Shown here: positions 50,301-61,207 of the stretch, piece by piece | Position numbering within the stretch: position 1 is the first letter of the stretch | How the letters are laid out: each line of letters begins with the position of its first letter | Origin: Phytophthora hibernalis | Lineage: Eukaryota; Oomycota; Peronosporomycetes; Peronosporales; Peronosporaceae | DNA: 64,000 nucleotides | Direction: 5' to 3' | Assembly: GCA_012656075.1 (NCBI GenBank) | Contig: JAAKBF010000403.1 | Coordinates: 558,001 to 622,000, forward strand | The notes under the pieces: model-generated | The model's database searches: none | What the model was told of the DNA's origin: nothing | The model's input: the letters and a program-made list of their open reading frames with translations, nothing else | Translations under genes and position numbers: made by a program

Positions 50301-52781
50301 TCGGTGCCTTTCCTGCGGACTGAAGATGACCTGACATTCAATTACGAAGAAGACGACCCAAAACTTGCCATGCGTATTCATCAAGGCTTGCTGTGGAGTC
50401 ATTTGCAGTTTTTCCGCGTGCAGTACGAGACTTTGAAACCCGAATTGCCGTTTCTGAACGGCGAGCCCCAACATTCCAGTAAAAGAAAGGTGGGAGGGCG
50501 AACGGAGCTAACGACGTGGGCTCAATACTACCGAGTGCTGTCCCAGATTTTCCGACAGAGTCTGGGTCATCCACAGCTTACTCGATTGGAGAAGTCGATC
50601 CAATCGTGGCAGGACCTGACGGTTGTAAGAGCACACCTGACCTTGGCACTTCGAGCTGCTGCAGCTTCGTACCATCCGTCGGAAAATAGTAAGCGGTCCG
50701 CTATCATTCGAGAGCACTGCAGTTTCGCGTTCCGGCGCATGGCTTCTAGCAAGGCTCTCTTCCCGATCGAGTACAAGTTGGCTTTGCGCTGTTTGGAACT
50801 GGTTAGCACTGGACAGGAGCTGGCAAAAGCCATGGAGGAATCTGATGAGCTGCTGGAGTGGCTGAGATTCTTTTATCGACCGGCCAATCCATCCCAATTC
50901 TCCAAGGGTTCGTCATCCCATCCGGTCTATTCCATCCAGTACTCGACGGGGGATATTGTGATGGAGGAACCAGAGCAGAACCACGCTTTCTTTTCCTTGC
51001 GAGAGCAATTCCAGCGTCAGCAGTCACGGCAATCATGGATGTCGGCTATGCCTAACGTCGATGCCTATTGTCGCCGTATTGAAGCAATGAGGCGCGATCC
51101 TGTTGCTGTCGCGGAGACTAGAGCAGCACTGTGCGAAATGGGGTTTGCCTCGACGTCTTCAACACCCTCGAATTCATCAAGCAGCTGGAACAACGGCGAC
51201 AACAACACTGTCATGAGTATGCATTCCGACGTGTCATGGGCAGACAAATACCAAGCGCCTTTCAGCTTCAACCCTGAGGATACATCAATGCCTTCGTCGA
51301 TGTACTCGTCGCGAGGAGATGCGCTCTGGTTTATCGAGTGCTTCTTCTTGCCCCCACTGGCCAACAACTCATTGCTGGTCGCAGGAGACGCACTTGTGAA
51401 TAACGAAGAGATCTCGACTCGGATGACCAGTGTCCGTGCAGGTGTTGGTAGCATAGGAGACGAAGGACCCGTACCAGGACTTGCTTTGACCTGGGGAACC
51501 CGTTGGGGCTGTCCTTGGACGAGGAGGCTCACATCAGTGATGGAGCCCGTTCTGCAACGCTGGCCCTGCGGCCCACCGAAGAGAACGCGTCTTCTGTTAA
51601 CATGGTGGTGTTCCCCCACCGCTGCGCCGTGTCGTCCAGATCGCATGTGGATACCGACATACAGCACTCATCACGGATGACCGACACTTGTACACCTTTG
51701 GCCATGGCGAGTGTGGCCGCTTAGGACATGGTATAGAGGAGAGTTGTACGGAACCGAGGGCAGTAGGCTATTTTACAAGTCTCATCAAAGCGGAAGGTAT
51801 CGAAGTCGGCGGCGTTGTCGATGTTTCTTGTGGCCGTGAGCATACGATGACAGTAACTTCGAGCGGCGACTTGTTTGGCTTCGGATGGGGTGAAGCTGGT
51901 CGTCTCGGTACTGGGGAGACTGGCAGTAGTCTGTTCCCTTCACGTGTGACTAGTTTGAAGAACATTGGTGCTGTAGCTTGCGGCCGCGAGCACACGTTAG
52001 CTTTGACGAAGAAGGGCAGAGTTTTTGCTTTCGGCGCTGGATTCGGTGGGCGTCTAGGAAATGGTTCCGAGACAGACGAGGAGCTGCCTTTCATCGTCAG
52101 AGGTATGGAGGGCTATAGGATCACTGCGGTCGATGCGGGTGAGTGTCATTCATGCGCTCTCAGTGACGAGGGTGATGTCTTCACGTGGGGATTCGGAAGC
52201 TCCGGTGCTCTTGGCCATGGCAACCGAGAAAACTGTTTGGAGCCTCTTCTTCTTGAAGGTCCTTGGATAAATAGTGTCGACATTGAGTTTGATGGAGAAA
52301 ACTTAACAAGTGAGGCACCCATGGTCACCTCCATTGCGTGTGGCGGCTACCATACACTGGCTGCTACTAGTGGAGGTGTGTTATATGGTTGGGGAGACGC
52401 TGCTGCGGGACAACTAGGCGTGGAGCATATTACTGCACAAGACATGGTTGTGCTGTCTCCAGAGAAAATCACCGTGCCTACCCACTCGGGTCTTCGTGGC
52501 ATTTCCTGCGGAACCTTCACTACAGCGGTGTGCACGAATTCAGGACATCTATACATGTGGGGATCCCCAGCAGCAGGAAACGGCGTTCCGCTGGACATTG
52601 AAGACGCTCGTGTGAAGAAGATCGACGTTCTTGACGAGTTCGAGTTCTCTCAGATCGCTTGTGGTACGTCCCGTTCACGAAGTCGCTAATTGCCCAACTC
52701 GACTTGCTAACGTTGTGGTGTTTGATGCAATCAGGTGTCTATCATGCGGTAGCTATTACCCGGAAGTTAGAGTATTGCTGA
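47343..52781 (+). pseudogene. PH/RCC1 gene interrupted by a 1.61 kb internal inversion (copy A'')
   Basis: PH exons (47343-48165) and the start of the central exon are normal up to 48490. The next 1610 bases are inverted, so the coding sequence there lies on the minus strand (frames 49952-49371, 49354-49064, 49067-48491). After 50101 the plus-strand gene resumes. The RCC1 propeller is intact here: frame 51688-52689 is open for 333 codons, including the GG near 52196 that copy A has lost. The last intron is 52664-52734 and the stop is at 52779-52781. The inversion should abolish the full protein. Confidence 0.85.
48491..50100. other. Internal inversion in copy A''
   Basis: Left join GGCGGGTAT/ACATGATC and right join AAGGTGGATA/CGCTGGG correspond to copy A positions 12259 and 13870. 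Only 3-4 bases (TAT/ATA) are shared at each end. The inverted segment has the same orientation and the same private substitution (near 49637) as copy A', where it lies at 22350-23957. Confidence 0.9.
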
Positions 52782-53018
52782 GGTGACGATGATGATTGCG
52801 TTACGAAAGAATTGGTCGCCTGCTTTCCATCAATCGGTAATGTGTTGTTCTGTTGTTCTCTTGTGAATTGACACGACTCCTTTGCATTTCTCGAAAATAG
52901 CTACGTGTGACTTGCAGGCAGACACGGAGAAGTACAGGACACGAAACTGCCCACTTGAAGTCGCAGGTATTCATCGAGTATTACAACTAGGTTGAAGAGC
53001 TCACTTCGCATTGCCAAC

Positions 53019-54112
53019 ATGACCGCGACAGCCCAAAGTGACAACAATGGCATCTCTCCGCAGATTCTTCCCCAGCTTCGTTTAAAGAGGCCAATTCCAG
53101 CTCGAGGGGTGCTCTCTCCTCCACGTACGACTCAGCCACCCTCACAAGTGCCACGACTGACCAGACTCAGCGATGCCGCTGCAGGCTTCCCGTTCACGCG
53201 TCTCGTAGAGATTTTCCTGTACTTCTGGACCGTGGCGGCGACGATTCTCGGGCTTATTTTGGCCTGCCTTGTGCTGTATATGATGTTCTTCAAGGGCGGT
53301 GGGAACTTGGCCCCCGCGCTTCCGTTTAACTTGGCTGCGTATGGTGGATTGGCGATCACCATTGCGTCCTGTTTAGGGCTCTACGGGCTGCTTCATCATC
53401 GAAGAATCGTCACGGAAGGGAAGCGAAACTACTCGCTTGGAATGGTGCGTGCACCTACAACAGACATATCTTGATTTTCGATCATTAACCTCTTTACTGG
53501 TTCGTAGTTCATTATTCTAGGGGCTCTCGGAGCAATTGTCGTGATCGCCGGGGTGCCATGGCGTTATCTCTTGTCCACGTTGTCGATCAAGCAGAAGACG
53601 CGGAATTTTCAAGTGATCGGGTCGTGGTTTTCGAGACGGAAATCATCTCAAGACTGCACACGCAGGTGTTGAATAGCAGCTCAGGATGGCGAGATCTCCA
53701 GAACGAGCTCCAGTGCTGTGGATATGACCAAGTCAGCACCATTCAAGGATATCTCAGTGCCAGCTCTTCCTGGGGCTCCTCTGTGAAGACTGCGATTGAA
53801 GATGTGAACGGTATTGGGGGCAGATACTGTTCTAGTCGAATTGACGAGTGCGTGAGGGATACGAGTGAGGAGCATTGCCCCGTGTCAGGACGCGGTTGGT
53901 GTCGTGTCGAGTTGATGCAAGTCGCACGTGACAACTATTCGCTGCTCGGTATCTGTGCCATCACCTTCGGTGCAGTTCAAGTCCTCTTCAGTGCTTTGGG
54001 TCTGTTCACGCTACTCTGTGACGTTCGCGGACTAAGAGGCTCGTCCCCGATCTACGGAATCCAGCACCGAATGCTGTCTCCGATCCAACCGAGTGCTCCT
54101 GATGCAGATTAA
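53019..54112 (+). CDS. Tetraspanin (copy A'', better copy)
   Basis: It has the same plan as the copy at 16789. Here the large extracellular loop and fourth membrane span are open without interruption (53558-54112, 184 codons), because the G run near 53817 has five bases. The loop shows LQCCGY, then RYCSSRIDEC, then EHCP and GWC, giving the even set of cysteines expected for disulphides. The frame change just before the loop (near 53555) remains. The intron is 53445-53508. Confidence 0.87.
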
Positions 54113-54219
54113 AAGCGTAGTTAGACGGTGATTGATATCAATAAAGGTAATGCTCGCTCCTTTGGTGTCGCTCTGCAGTGAAAGGTCGGACGTGTCCAGC
54201 GTGATCGATTCCTGTCGCG

Positions 54220-56644
54220 ATGCCTCAAACCTCACCAACAGCAAAGAAGAGCAAGCACCGGTCAGCTACAGCAACGTCACCGAAACCCCATGCTTCAGTC
54301 AAATCAGTGACTATACAGCAACCGGTTCCAGTTGTACAGCTACCAGTTCGTGAAGAACAACGCCCGACTACCCCAATCCAGCGAACGAAGAAGCGAGTGG
54401 TGCGTCGACCGAAGTTTCACGAGACTGCAGCGTTTCTTGAGAAAGAATCGTTCAAAGGTTTGTCTCCGGAAGATGGATTGCCACCTCCAGGTCCGAACAC
54501 GACTTGGTTTCCAGGAACCACTCTCGGAGAAGCGTATCGGGTTGCAAGTACCATGTTTCAAGCAGCTCAGCAAGCTTCACAAGAAACGAGACCTGTTTCG
54601 TGGGGGTATGGATCTACTGACGGTGCACTAGGACATGATAATACTCGACGTATCGTGGAGATCAAGCGGTTAGCAATCTTCCGTCGGGCGATTATTCGAG
54701 CGGTATCGGCAGGGAACCGATTGAGTCTCTTTCTTACAGGTAGGCGGTGTTTAGTGTGCGAGGATTTTGAGTTTTTTGTTGATATTTGGTGCTTTGGTAG
54801 TGTAGATGACAACCGGATTTTCCAGTCCGGGCGTTTATTCATGAAGCAAGATGGATGCGCAATGTGAAAACCTGTCGAGATTCCAATGCAAGAAGCTGAG
54901 CTTCCATCTAGCAGAGCAAATATCGTCGGAATTGAAGCTGGACACCTGCACTTGATGGTGAGTCGAGCGTTGTGAGGTTTATAGGTTGGTGACTTGGAGA
55001 TTGACTTGTTCATGCTGATGCTTCCCAGATCACGGGCGTCTGTACTCCTGGGGTACGCATATTTTCGGTCAGCTTGGTCATGGTGAGGAGGAACAAGAAG
55101 AAGTGCCAAGGAGTGAAGGGTTCGGTGCTGGAGAAGACAAGACTGGCACAGAAATTGAAGACCAAGAACAAGATGATGTTCATGCACAAGAAGAAGATGG
55201 CAATTCAGAAGAGAAAGAAGATTCTGAAGCCCCACCCAAAATCGTTGTTGTCGAAAGAACTCCAAGACTGGTGGAGGGTTTAGCTGGCCATGACATCGTT
55301 AAGATCTCCGCAGGAAATCACTTCGTAGTCGCAGTTTCGACGAGTGGGTCTGTCTTCTCTTGGGGTCGTGGGTGTTTTGGACAGCTTGGCAATGACAAAG
55401 TGGTGAATGTGAGTTCTCCTACGCTCATCGAAGCTCTGAAAGACTACGTCGCGATTGACATTGCGGCAGGAATGAGTCACGCGCTTGGCGTATTCGTTCC
55501 AAGAGATGAACCAGCTCTATCAAACCAGCGTGAATCGCCCGAATCACCATTTACAAAGCAACACGAGGATGTTTTGGCCACGCAACGAACAATTATCATG
55601 GTTTGGAGGCGCGGGAAGCACGGCTGTTTGGGCTTGGGTGGTGAAAACGACGAAAATCTGCCACGCGAAAATGATTTCTTTAGAGGCTTGGGAGCGAGTA
55701 AAGTCACCGCTGGAGCAGACCATTCGCTGGTATTGTGCAGCGTTGGCGCACAGACGTTCCTTTACGCGTTTGGAGGCAATCAACTGGGGCAGCTAGGAAT
55801 CGCCTCTAGTGCCGACCATGTTGAAATGCCTTCGTTCCTGGACGAATTTGTCAACGTTCACGTAGCGGACATCGGAGCAGGATCACAATACTCCGCGGCA
55901 CTCACAGGTCTGCTGACTAGATTGACCTCGACTGCATACATTTGCTCGACTCATACCTTTTCTGTTCTAACTCGCGTAATATTCATAGGAGACGGTGAAG
56001 TGTTTACATGGGGCGATGCTCGATACGGTCAGACATGTCGCTCGGACAGACGGACAACATTTGTACCATGGCAAGTTGACTTGCCCAGTAACATCTCCAG
56101 CTCCAGTTTTTCACGCAGCTCTCGATTGGCCACCACCATGCATTGGCTCAGCTTCGCAACGGTATGTTGCAATGTGCCAAGATACTACGCCTTTTATTGT
56201 CGTGACCATAATTATTTTCTTTTCATGGTTTTCAGACGGCCAAGTTGATCGATGGAGGAAATTCCCCTTGGGCAAAATTGTGACAGCATTGTGCCACCAA
56301 GAACAGAGCAACAAAGGTGAATATTGACGTTGAATTCTGAAGATTCCGTGCAACACCCCACTAAACCAAGGCATTTGTCGTATTTAGCCTCGTTTTGTAT
56401 GTGCAAGAGCTCTCAAACCACAACGAGGAGTGTGCTTGGCATCTTCGTGCAATGCGAAACGTGCCGAATGTCTCCAATTTGTCGAGTTTGCTGTCGTCGG
56501 TGCCACATCGGACACATACTTCGCCCTGTAGCGATAGGTCGAAAGCTCCAGACTCTTTGCACGTGCTCGGAAGGAACCACTGCTATCGAATCCTCCTGCG
56601 TGTTTTTGAAGAAGCTTCCACCTGCCATCCCAGAAGAGTTCTAA
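54220..56644 (+). CDS. RCC1-repeat protein with UBR-box-like zinc finger (copy A'', complete 3' end)
   Basis: This is the only copy with its own C-terminus. The UBR-like Cys/His block lies at 56450-56575 and the protein ends in PPAIPEEF at 56644. Substitutions relative to copy A include a TGG-to-TGA change near 54868 in the short exon between introns, which would stop translation in the middle of the propeller. The long blade-containing exon (55103 on) is open. The Glu-rich insert at 55075-55230 is conserved. The gene ends 4 bp from the stop codon of the opposing membrane protein gene. Confidence 0.65.
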
Positions 56645-56648
56645 CGGG

Positions 56649-58523
56649 TTACCAAGCTAGAATATTGAAATCGACGCCTGTGTACGCATAAAAGTACAAA
56701 CAGCATGTCAGTAACAAAGATCAAAGAGATATATCACTATACAAGGGACGTACCATAATGCGCAACTGTTAGGTGTAGAATGGTGATAGTCCACACAAAG
56801 AGATGACCTTGCAGGGCGGCAGCCTGCGTCTCCAAAACAAATGCCAACTGGTACAATGGGAAAAACCCAAACTTCCGCTTTAAAACAGTAAGAAGCGCGC
56901 CGAACTCTACGAACTCGAGCGCAGCATAAATCAAGACATTCGTCACCGTCTCCTTTAGTTTTTGTGTTGTCATCGATTCCGTGTGCGGATAATACGCTGC
57001 CACAGGAAGGTGAAAAATCACCGTAAGGTAAAATGCGTAAAGCATTGGGACCATGAACTCGATGTACTCGGCGAGAAGAACGTATTCAGAGTGAAATAGT
57101 GATTGGAGTGCGTCATAAATGGCAGTTTCCCTGCTATCCCAAAGCGTTTGTGCGTCAGATCGTTCTGGGTTGGCTGGGACAATTTGATGTTGCTTTAGTG
57201 CTGGTAAGGCCGGCATAGACTTTTTCGATAGACCTGATCTCGCCAGCTCATCGCCTGAATTTCTCTTAGTGACGTTTTTCCCGAACACCGACGGTTTGAG
57301 ACTTTGTCATTCGTAAACCTATCCGTCTTAGCCAAGGCGGTCATAACTTCTTTGCTCTCATCTGAAATTTCGAGTGGAAATGGAGCGAAGAGACGAATGC
57401 GTTGATTGTAGGTCTTTGACTCCAAGGACTTGTTAAATACTCCACCAATTTGTGCCGGTAAGTCACGAAGATAATGCTCTGGTTGCTCAACATTCGACGC
57501 GGTGGGCCCTCGACTTATTTGGACACGATTTTTGCGGTAGCAAATTGCACGAACAGCTACAGCAACGTAAAAACTGTCTGTCGCCATGATAATCAAGGTA
57601 GTAGCTATCGACTTCGATGCCTGCATGCACATTGCCACGTAGTACACGTTGAACAGATCCACCGAGAAAACTACGACAGGGCCGACATATTCGCTGTAAA
57701 TTTCTGCTGCGTTCGCGATATTCTGCTAGGTAAGAAATTTGATCATGGGCATCACAAAAATGAACGCGGTCTGCTGATTTTTCGACAGTCGATTGAAGAT
57801 GGCGCTAAAGATCGGATAGCAAATGGCCACGGCTCCCTGGTTGACAATGATAAATATTTGTGCCTTGAACTGCAGTCGCAATGCTGGTGATAGTGTCAAC
57901 GCTTGTGGACCGATGATCATAATAGTGAAGATCGAGAAAAACAACACAAACGGGGTGATGGCTAGCACATAGCCAAAAGGAGTTGGGAATGTCCACAATG
58001 CTGCCAGCGTAATGGAAACTAACACGGTACTAATAGCTGTCCCAGCAACTGAGATACGTCCTCCAGCAGTAGCTCCACTACCCTTGTCGAGCTCAACATC
58101 GCTATCGCTGTCATATACACCAACTCCGGTTAGAGACTTGAGCGCTGCGCGAACTGGTAGAGCAGCTTCAGGTGCACCAACAGCGGTTGCTAATGGTGGA
58201 ACAGCGAAATCGGCTGCCTTACTGAGTAGTCCTCTGTCTTTGGCGAACTTAAAAGCTGATTTGATACCTCCCCATACTTTGGACCAAATTGACCCACCTT
58301 GTGCTCGCTTGTAGCTCTTCTTAACTTCATGTCGAGTGATATGAAGACGCACGCCGCGACCAGCCCTCTTAGCTTTGAGGGCCTTTTCATGACTCTCGGG
58401 ATGGAGATGGATAACCTTGTCTGACCCATTGAGTTCCTCCTTAGTGAGGTTTAGCTTACCAGTCTTGAAAGCACGCTTGAGCTTAGCCGGACTGATATCG
58501 GATACTGGTAATTCGATGTACAT
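56649..58523 (-). CDS. Chimeric gene: Maverick minor capsid N-terminus fused to an oomycete multi-pass membrane protein
   Basis: From 58523 the protein begins like Polinton minor capsid (pVI/penton-associated type) proteins. It is Lys-rich, with RGVRLHITRHEVKKS, GGSIWSKVWGGIKSAF and a Gly/Ala hydrophobic tract near residues 90-130. Around 58050 the same frame passes into a series of membrane segments (STVLVSITLAALW, FVLFFSIFTIMIIGPQAL, QGAVAICYPIF, FVMPMIKF) characteristic of a large oomycete transmembrane family of unknown function. A single in-frame TAG at 57726-57728 interrupts it; after this the same frame continues to about 57290. There one base shift leads to frame 57288-56737. A GT-AG intron (56678-56753) and a short last exon end at a stop at 56649-56651. 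A TATATAG box is 7 bp before the start codon. Confidence 0.65.
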
Positions 58524-58552
58524 GATCGTTCTATATAATTACTGTCAGAGAA

Positions 58553-59030
58553 TTAATCAAGAATTGTTAAATTCAGATCTTTCATCTTCGAAAATAAATC
58601 CATGTTATGCTGCTTTGAGTACAACCATGCTAGACAAAAAATGCCACAATATTCAGCATACGTGGATTGATATTGCTTGGTGTTGAATTTACTGATTTTT
58701 AGCACTGTAGGTGGTCCTTCACCCATTGAATCGTAATATTCGTTGTCATAGACGCAGACCCAATGTCCAACATCCATATCAGGCTTACGCAATAATATTA
58801 GATACGATCCTTTTCGTGGTAGAGGTTTTTAACTTCAGATGATTCGAAAATACCATTGATTCGTATGCCGAGCTTTTTCCTAATTTAATTAGATCGTGAT
58901 CGCTGGTGATCGCCTTAACGAGATCCATAATGAGCTGGCGCTTAGACTTCAGGCTAACGTCTGCGACTATACCCTTCGTAATATTTTTTTCATTTTTGGA
59001 ACTATATTGAGGCTCATATAGTACTAACAC
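58553..59030 (-). pseudogene. Ulp1/adenovirus-type cysteine protease of the Maverick, one frame break
   Basis: The C-terminal frame (58792-58553) has the catalytic signature: His in GHWVCVYD, an Asp in YYDSMG, and Cys in YCGIFCLAWLY. This matches the maturation protease of Polintons and adenoviruses, which cleaves capsid proteins. The N-terminal frame (59030-58785) overlaps it and is shifted by one base near 58800. The N-terminus has no ATG in frame: a GTG is at 59030 and an ATG lies one base out of frame just upstream. It stands 14 bp from the major capsid start on the other strand, so both share one promoter region. Confidence 0.8.
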
Positions 59031-59044
59031 CCATAGAATTAACG

Positions 59045-60789
59045 ATGTCTGCTACTCAACTTGCCGACCAGTTCTTATATCAGTCCTCGCTCAAGAGCGA
59101 TCCGGAGGTCAAGGTTGCCTCTAACAAGCGTGTGCCGTTCGTAATCGATCTCAACCAGGGTTCTTACCAGAATGGTGTAATTACAATTGATGCTACAAGT
59201 CAGCTAAACGGTTCGGAGGGATTTGCCTCGCTCCGTGATGCCTACATCATGCTCCCTACAAGATCTCGATGAAGAATACCCATGGTACTATTGCTGCTGC
59301 TAACCGATACTGCACTTCCCTTAAGTGTGGCAACTTCAATGTCATTGACTCGATGTCTCTCGAGCTCAACGGCAAGACTGTTATTAGCATGGCTGATTAC
59401 AAGCTGTTCTGGAACAACCTCCGCGCTCAGACCGAGTACTCGTGTGGATACGTTGAGAAGCACGGTGCTGAGAGCTTCCTATTCCCCGACGCCGCTCAGT
59501 CGCTTCTGTACTCGGGTGCCGCTGGCGTTAATGGTGATGGATATACGAACAATGTAGCGTTCTCATCCGCATTCGGTGTCAGCGCAACTACTCCCAGCCC
59601 TGGCGGCGCTACGATTCCCAACGATGGTTTCGTGAGCCGTCTTCTATCCAATCCTCCCACAGCTGGTGTTGATTACTCTGCTACATGGCCATCGGGAGGC
59701 TTTGCTGCGTCTTCTACAACAATTGCTAATCAGAGTGCTCGTGGAGCTTTCGTAGCTGGTGGTGCTGCTGCTGGTGCCATCATGGGAACGTGGAACCACA
59801 TCCTTAAGATTAAGCTCACGGACCTTCACCCGATCTTCAAGGAGCTTGATTTGATGGCAAACCCGCAGATTCGTCTTCGTTTCCGCGTCAACCAGGGTAT
59901 GTCCGCTGTCGCGGTAGATGCTTCTAAGAACATGTCGCTCACCAGCACTACTCTATCGAGCGGTAATGTTTGCCCTGTGATGATCTCCTCGGCTGCTACT
60001 GGCAACCCCATGGCTGGCGTTCTCACCGCTTCTACCACTTTCAGCGTCGCTTGGGGTGCTGTAGTCAATTCGCTTGAGCCGTCGATTGATGGTACTTACA
60101 TGCCATTCACCACTGCACGACTATACGTCCCCTTCCACAACCTCGAGAACCCTCAGGCGATTATCTCTAAGCCCGTGAAGAAGGTTCGCTACCTCGATAC
60201 GTATGCTCAGTGGTTTTACCAACGAGCTGGCACGGGCAAAAATTCTGGTCTTCAGCACAACGTTGCGTTCGACCTTCAGCTATCGGCTTCTGTAAAGAAT
60301 GCTAAGTATGTCGCGGTAATGCCATTTGCTGAGCAAACTAACAACTTCGCCACCGCCTCTGTTCATCAGTTCCAGTCCCCGTTCGACTCGGCTCCTTGGA
60401 CTGTTCAGCCTGGTTCGACTATCCGCAACTTCAACGTTCGCATCGGTTCTTCTTATGTGTTCGCGATCTCACACGACTACGACTTCGCCACGTTCGTTGA
60501 TAACTTCGCTAAGCTCGGTGCGATCAATGGTGATCTGACTCCTGAGATTACTAACGGTCTGATTGACTATCAGACGTGGTCGCTGACAAACCGCGTGCTT
60601 GTAGCTGATGTAAGTCGCCTCACCGAAAAGGACGTACCTCAGGCGATTCAGATCAGTGGCACCAACGCTGGTTGCCAGGGTTGCAACCTTCTGGTACTTG
60701 TAGTATCCGAGCAGGAACTATCCTATGATAGACTAACGGGGAGGTTCTCGACTACACTACGGCGTAAGGAAGATGATTTGAACATTTAA
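59045..60789 (+). CDS. Polinton-type major capsid protein (double jelly-roll), one frame break near the start
   Basis: The start at 59045 (MSATQLADQF) lies 24 bp after a CATATAG box. The first 74 codons and the long frame 59269-60789 (506 codons) overlap and differ by one base near 59255, in a short C run. The total of about 580 residues fits Polinton/adintovirus-like major capsid proteins. The long frame has the loop-rich, Ser/Thr/Asn-rich composition of jelly-roll capsids. It also has conserved-looking segments such as HPIFKELDLMANPQIRLRF and TYAQWFY. This is the most reliable sign that the element encodes virions. The assignment rests on family resemblance and on the neighbouring protease. 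Confidence 0.82.
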
Positions 60790-60831
60790 TTAAATTTAAA
60801 AGAATGATCTGGCTACCTATATAGACATATC

Positions 60832-61146
60832 ATGAGCGCACTAACTTTTGGCAAGCACAAATCGAAGACTATTCAAGAGGTATTCACCTCTGATCCGAGA
60901 TACTGCCGTTGGTTATCAAATCAAAAGGGTCTCACTGTAGATGATAGTGATATTGGTAAGTTCCTCGCTGAGAAGTTCGGTGATGACGATGGTTCGTATG
61001 TTATGACCTTTGGTAAGTACAAGGGTAAGACTATTAAACAGATCCAAGCCATTGATACTAAATACCTTGAATGGTTGAGTAAGAACGAGTTTGTACAGAC
61101 TAAAATGCCTAAGCTTAAGGCTGAAGTTGAAGAGTTGCTGAAGTAA
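60832..61146 (+). CDS. Small protein with two exonuclease-X-like C-terminal (DUF3820-type) repeats
   Basis: The 104-residue protein contains the motif LTFGKHKSKTIQEV...DPRYCRWLS and then MTFGKYKGKTIKQI...DTKYLEWLS, two copies of a fold found at the C-terminus of some DnaQ-like exonucleases and as free domains in viruses and bacteria. It lacks an exonuclease catalytic domain. The TATATAG box at 60818-60824 is 7 bp before the ATG. It lies 42 bp after the major capsid stop and is co-oriented. Nucleic-acid binding is a plausible but unproved role. Confidence 0.7.
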   Translation: MSALTFGKHKSKTIQEVFTSDPRYCRWLSNQKGLTVDDSDIGKFLAEKFGDDDGSYVMTFGKYKGKTIKQIQAIDTKYLEWLSKNEFVQTKMPKLKAEVEELLK

Positions 61147-61207
61147 GCTCATGACTTTTTTTGAATTTCATGGGGTATTAAATACATTGAATGTGAAATG
61201 AGCCTTC

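Larger units (their letters stand above)
36754..56630. repeat. Copy A'': third arm, direct repeat of copy A
   Basis: From 36754 to 52043 this is the reverse complement of copy A', and from about 37993 to 56630 it is a direct repeat of copy A from 1 to 20396. It therefore contains the part (52044-56630) that copy A' lacks. After 56630 it runs on into sequence present once in the window, which suggests this arm has the native right-hand neighbourhood. It carries the same 1.75 kb deletion as A' (join at 45677), plus a private 1.61 kb inversion. Confidence 0.93.
58050..61150. mobile_element. Maverick capsid module
   Basis: Protease and minor capsid genes (minus) face away from the major capsid and a small exonuclease-like gene (plus). 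This is part of the morphogenesis set of Polintons. The left limit is where the minor capsid frame turns into the membrane protein. The right limit is just after 61146. No terminal repeats are seen. Whether this fragment belonged to the same element as the polymerase module is not shown by the sequence. Confidence 0.8.

Noticed and set aside
61178..61181. TTAA as the left border of the piggyBac element
   Set aside because: The following bases do not show the usual CC start and no matching right end is within the window.
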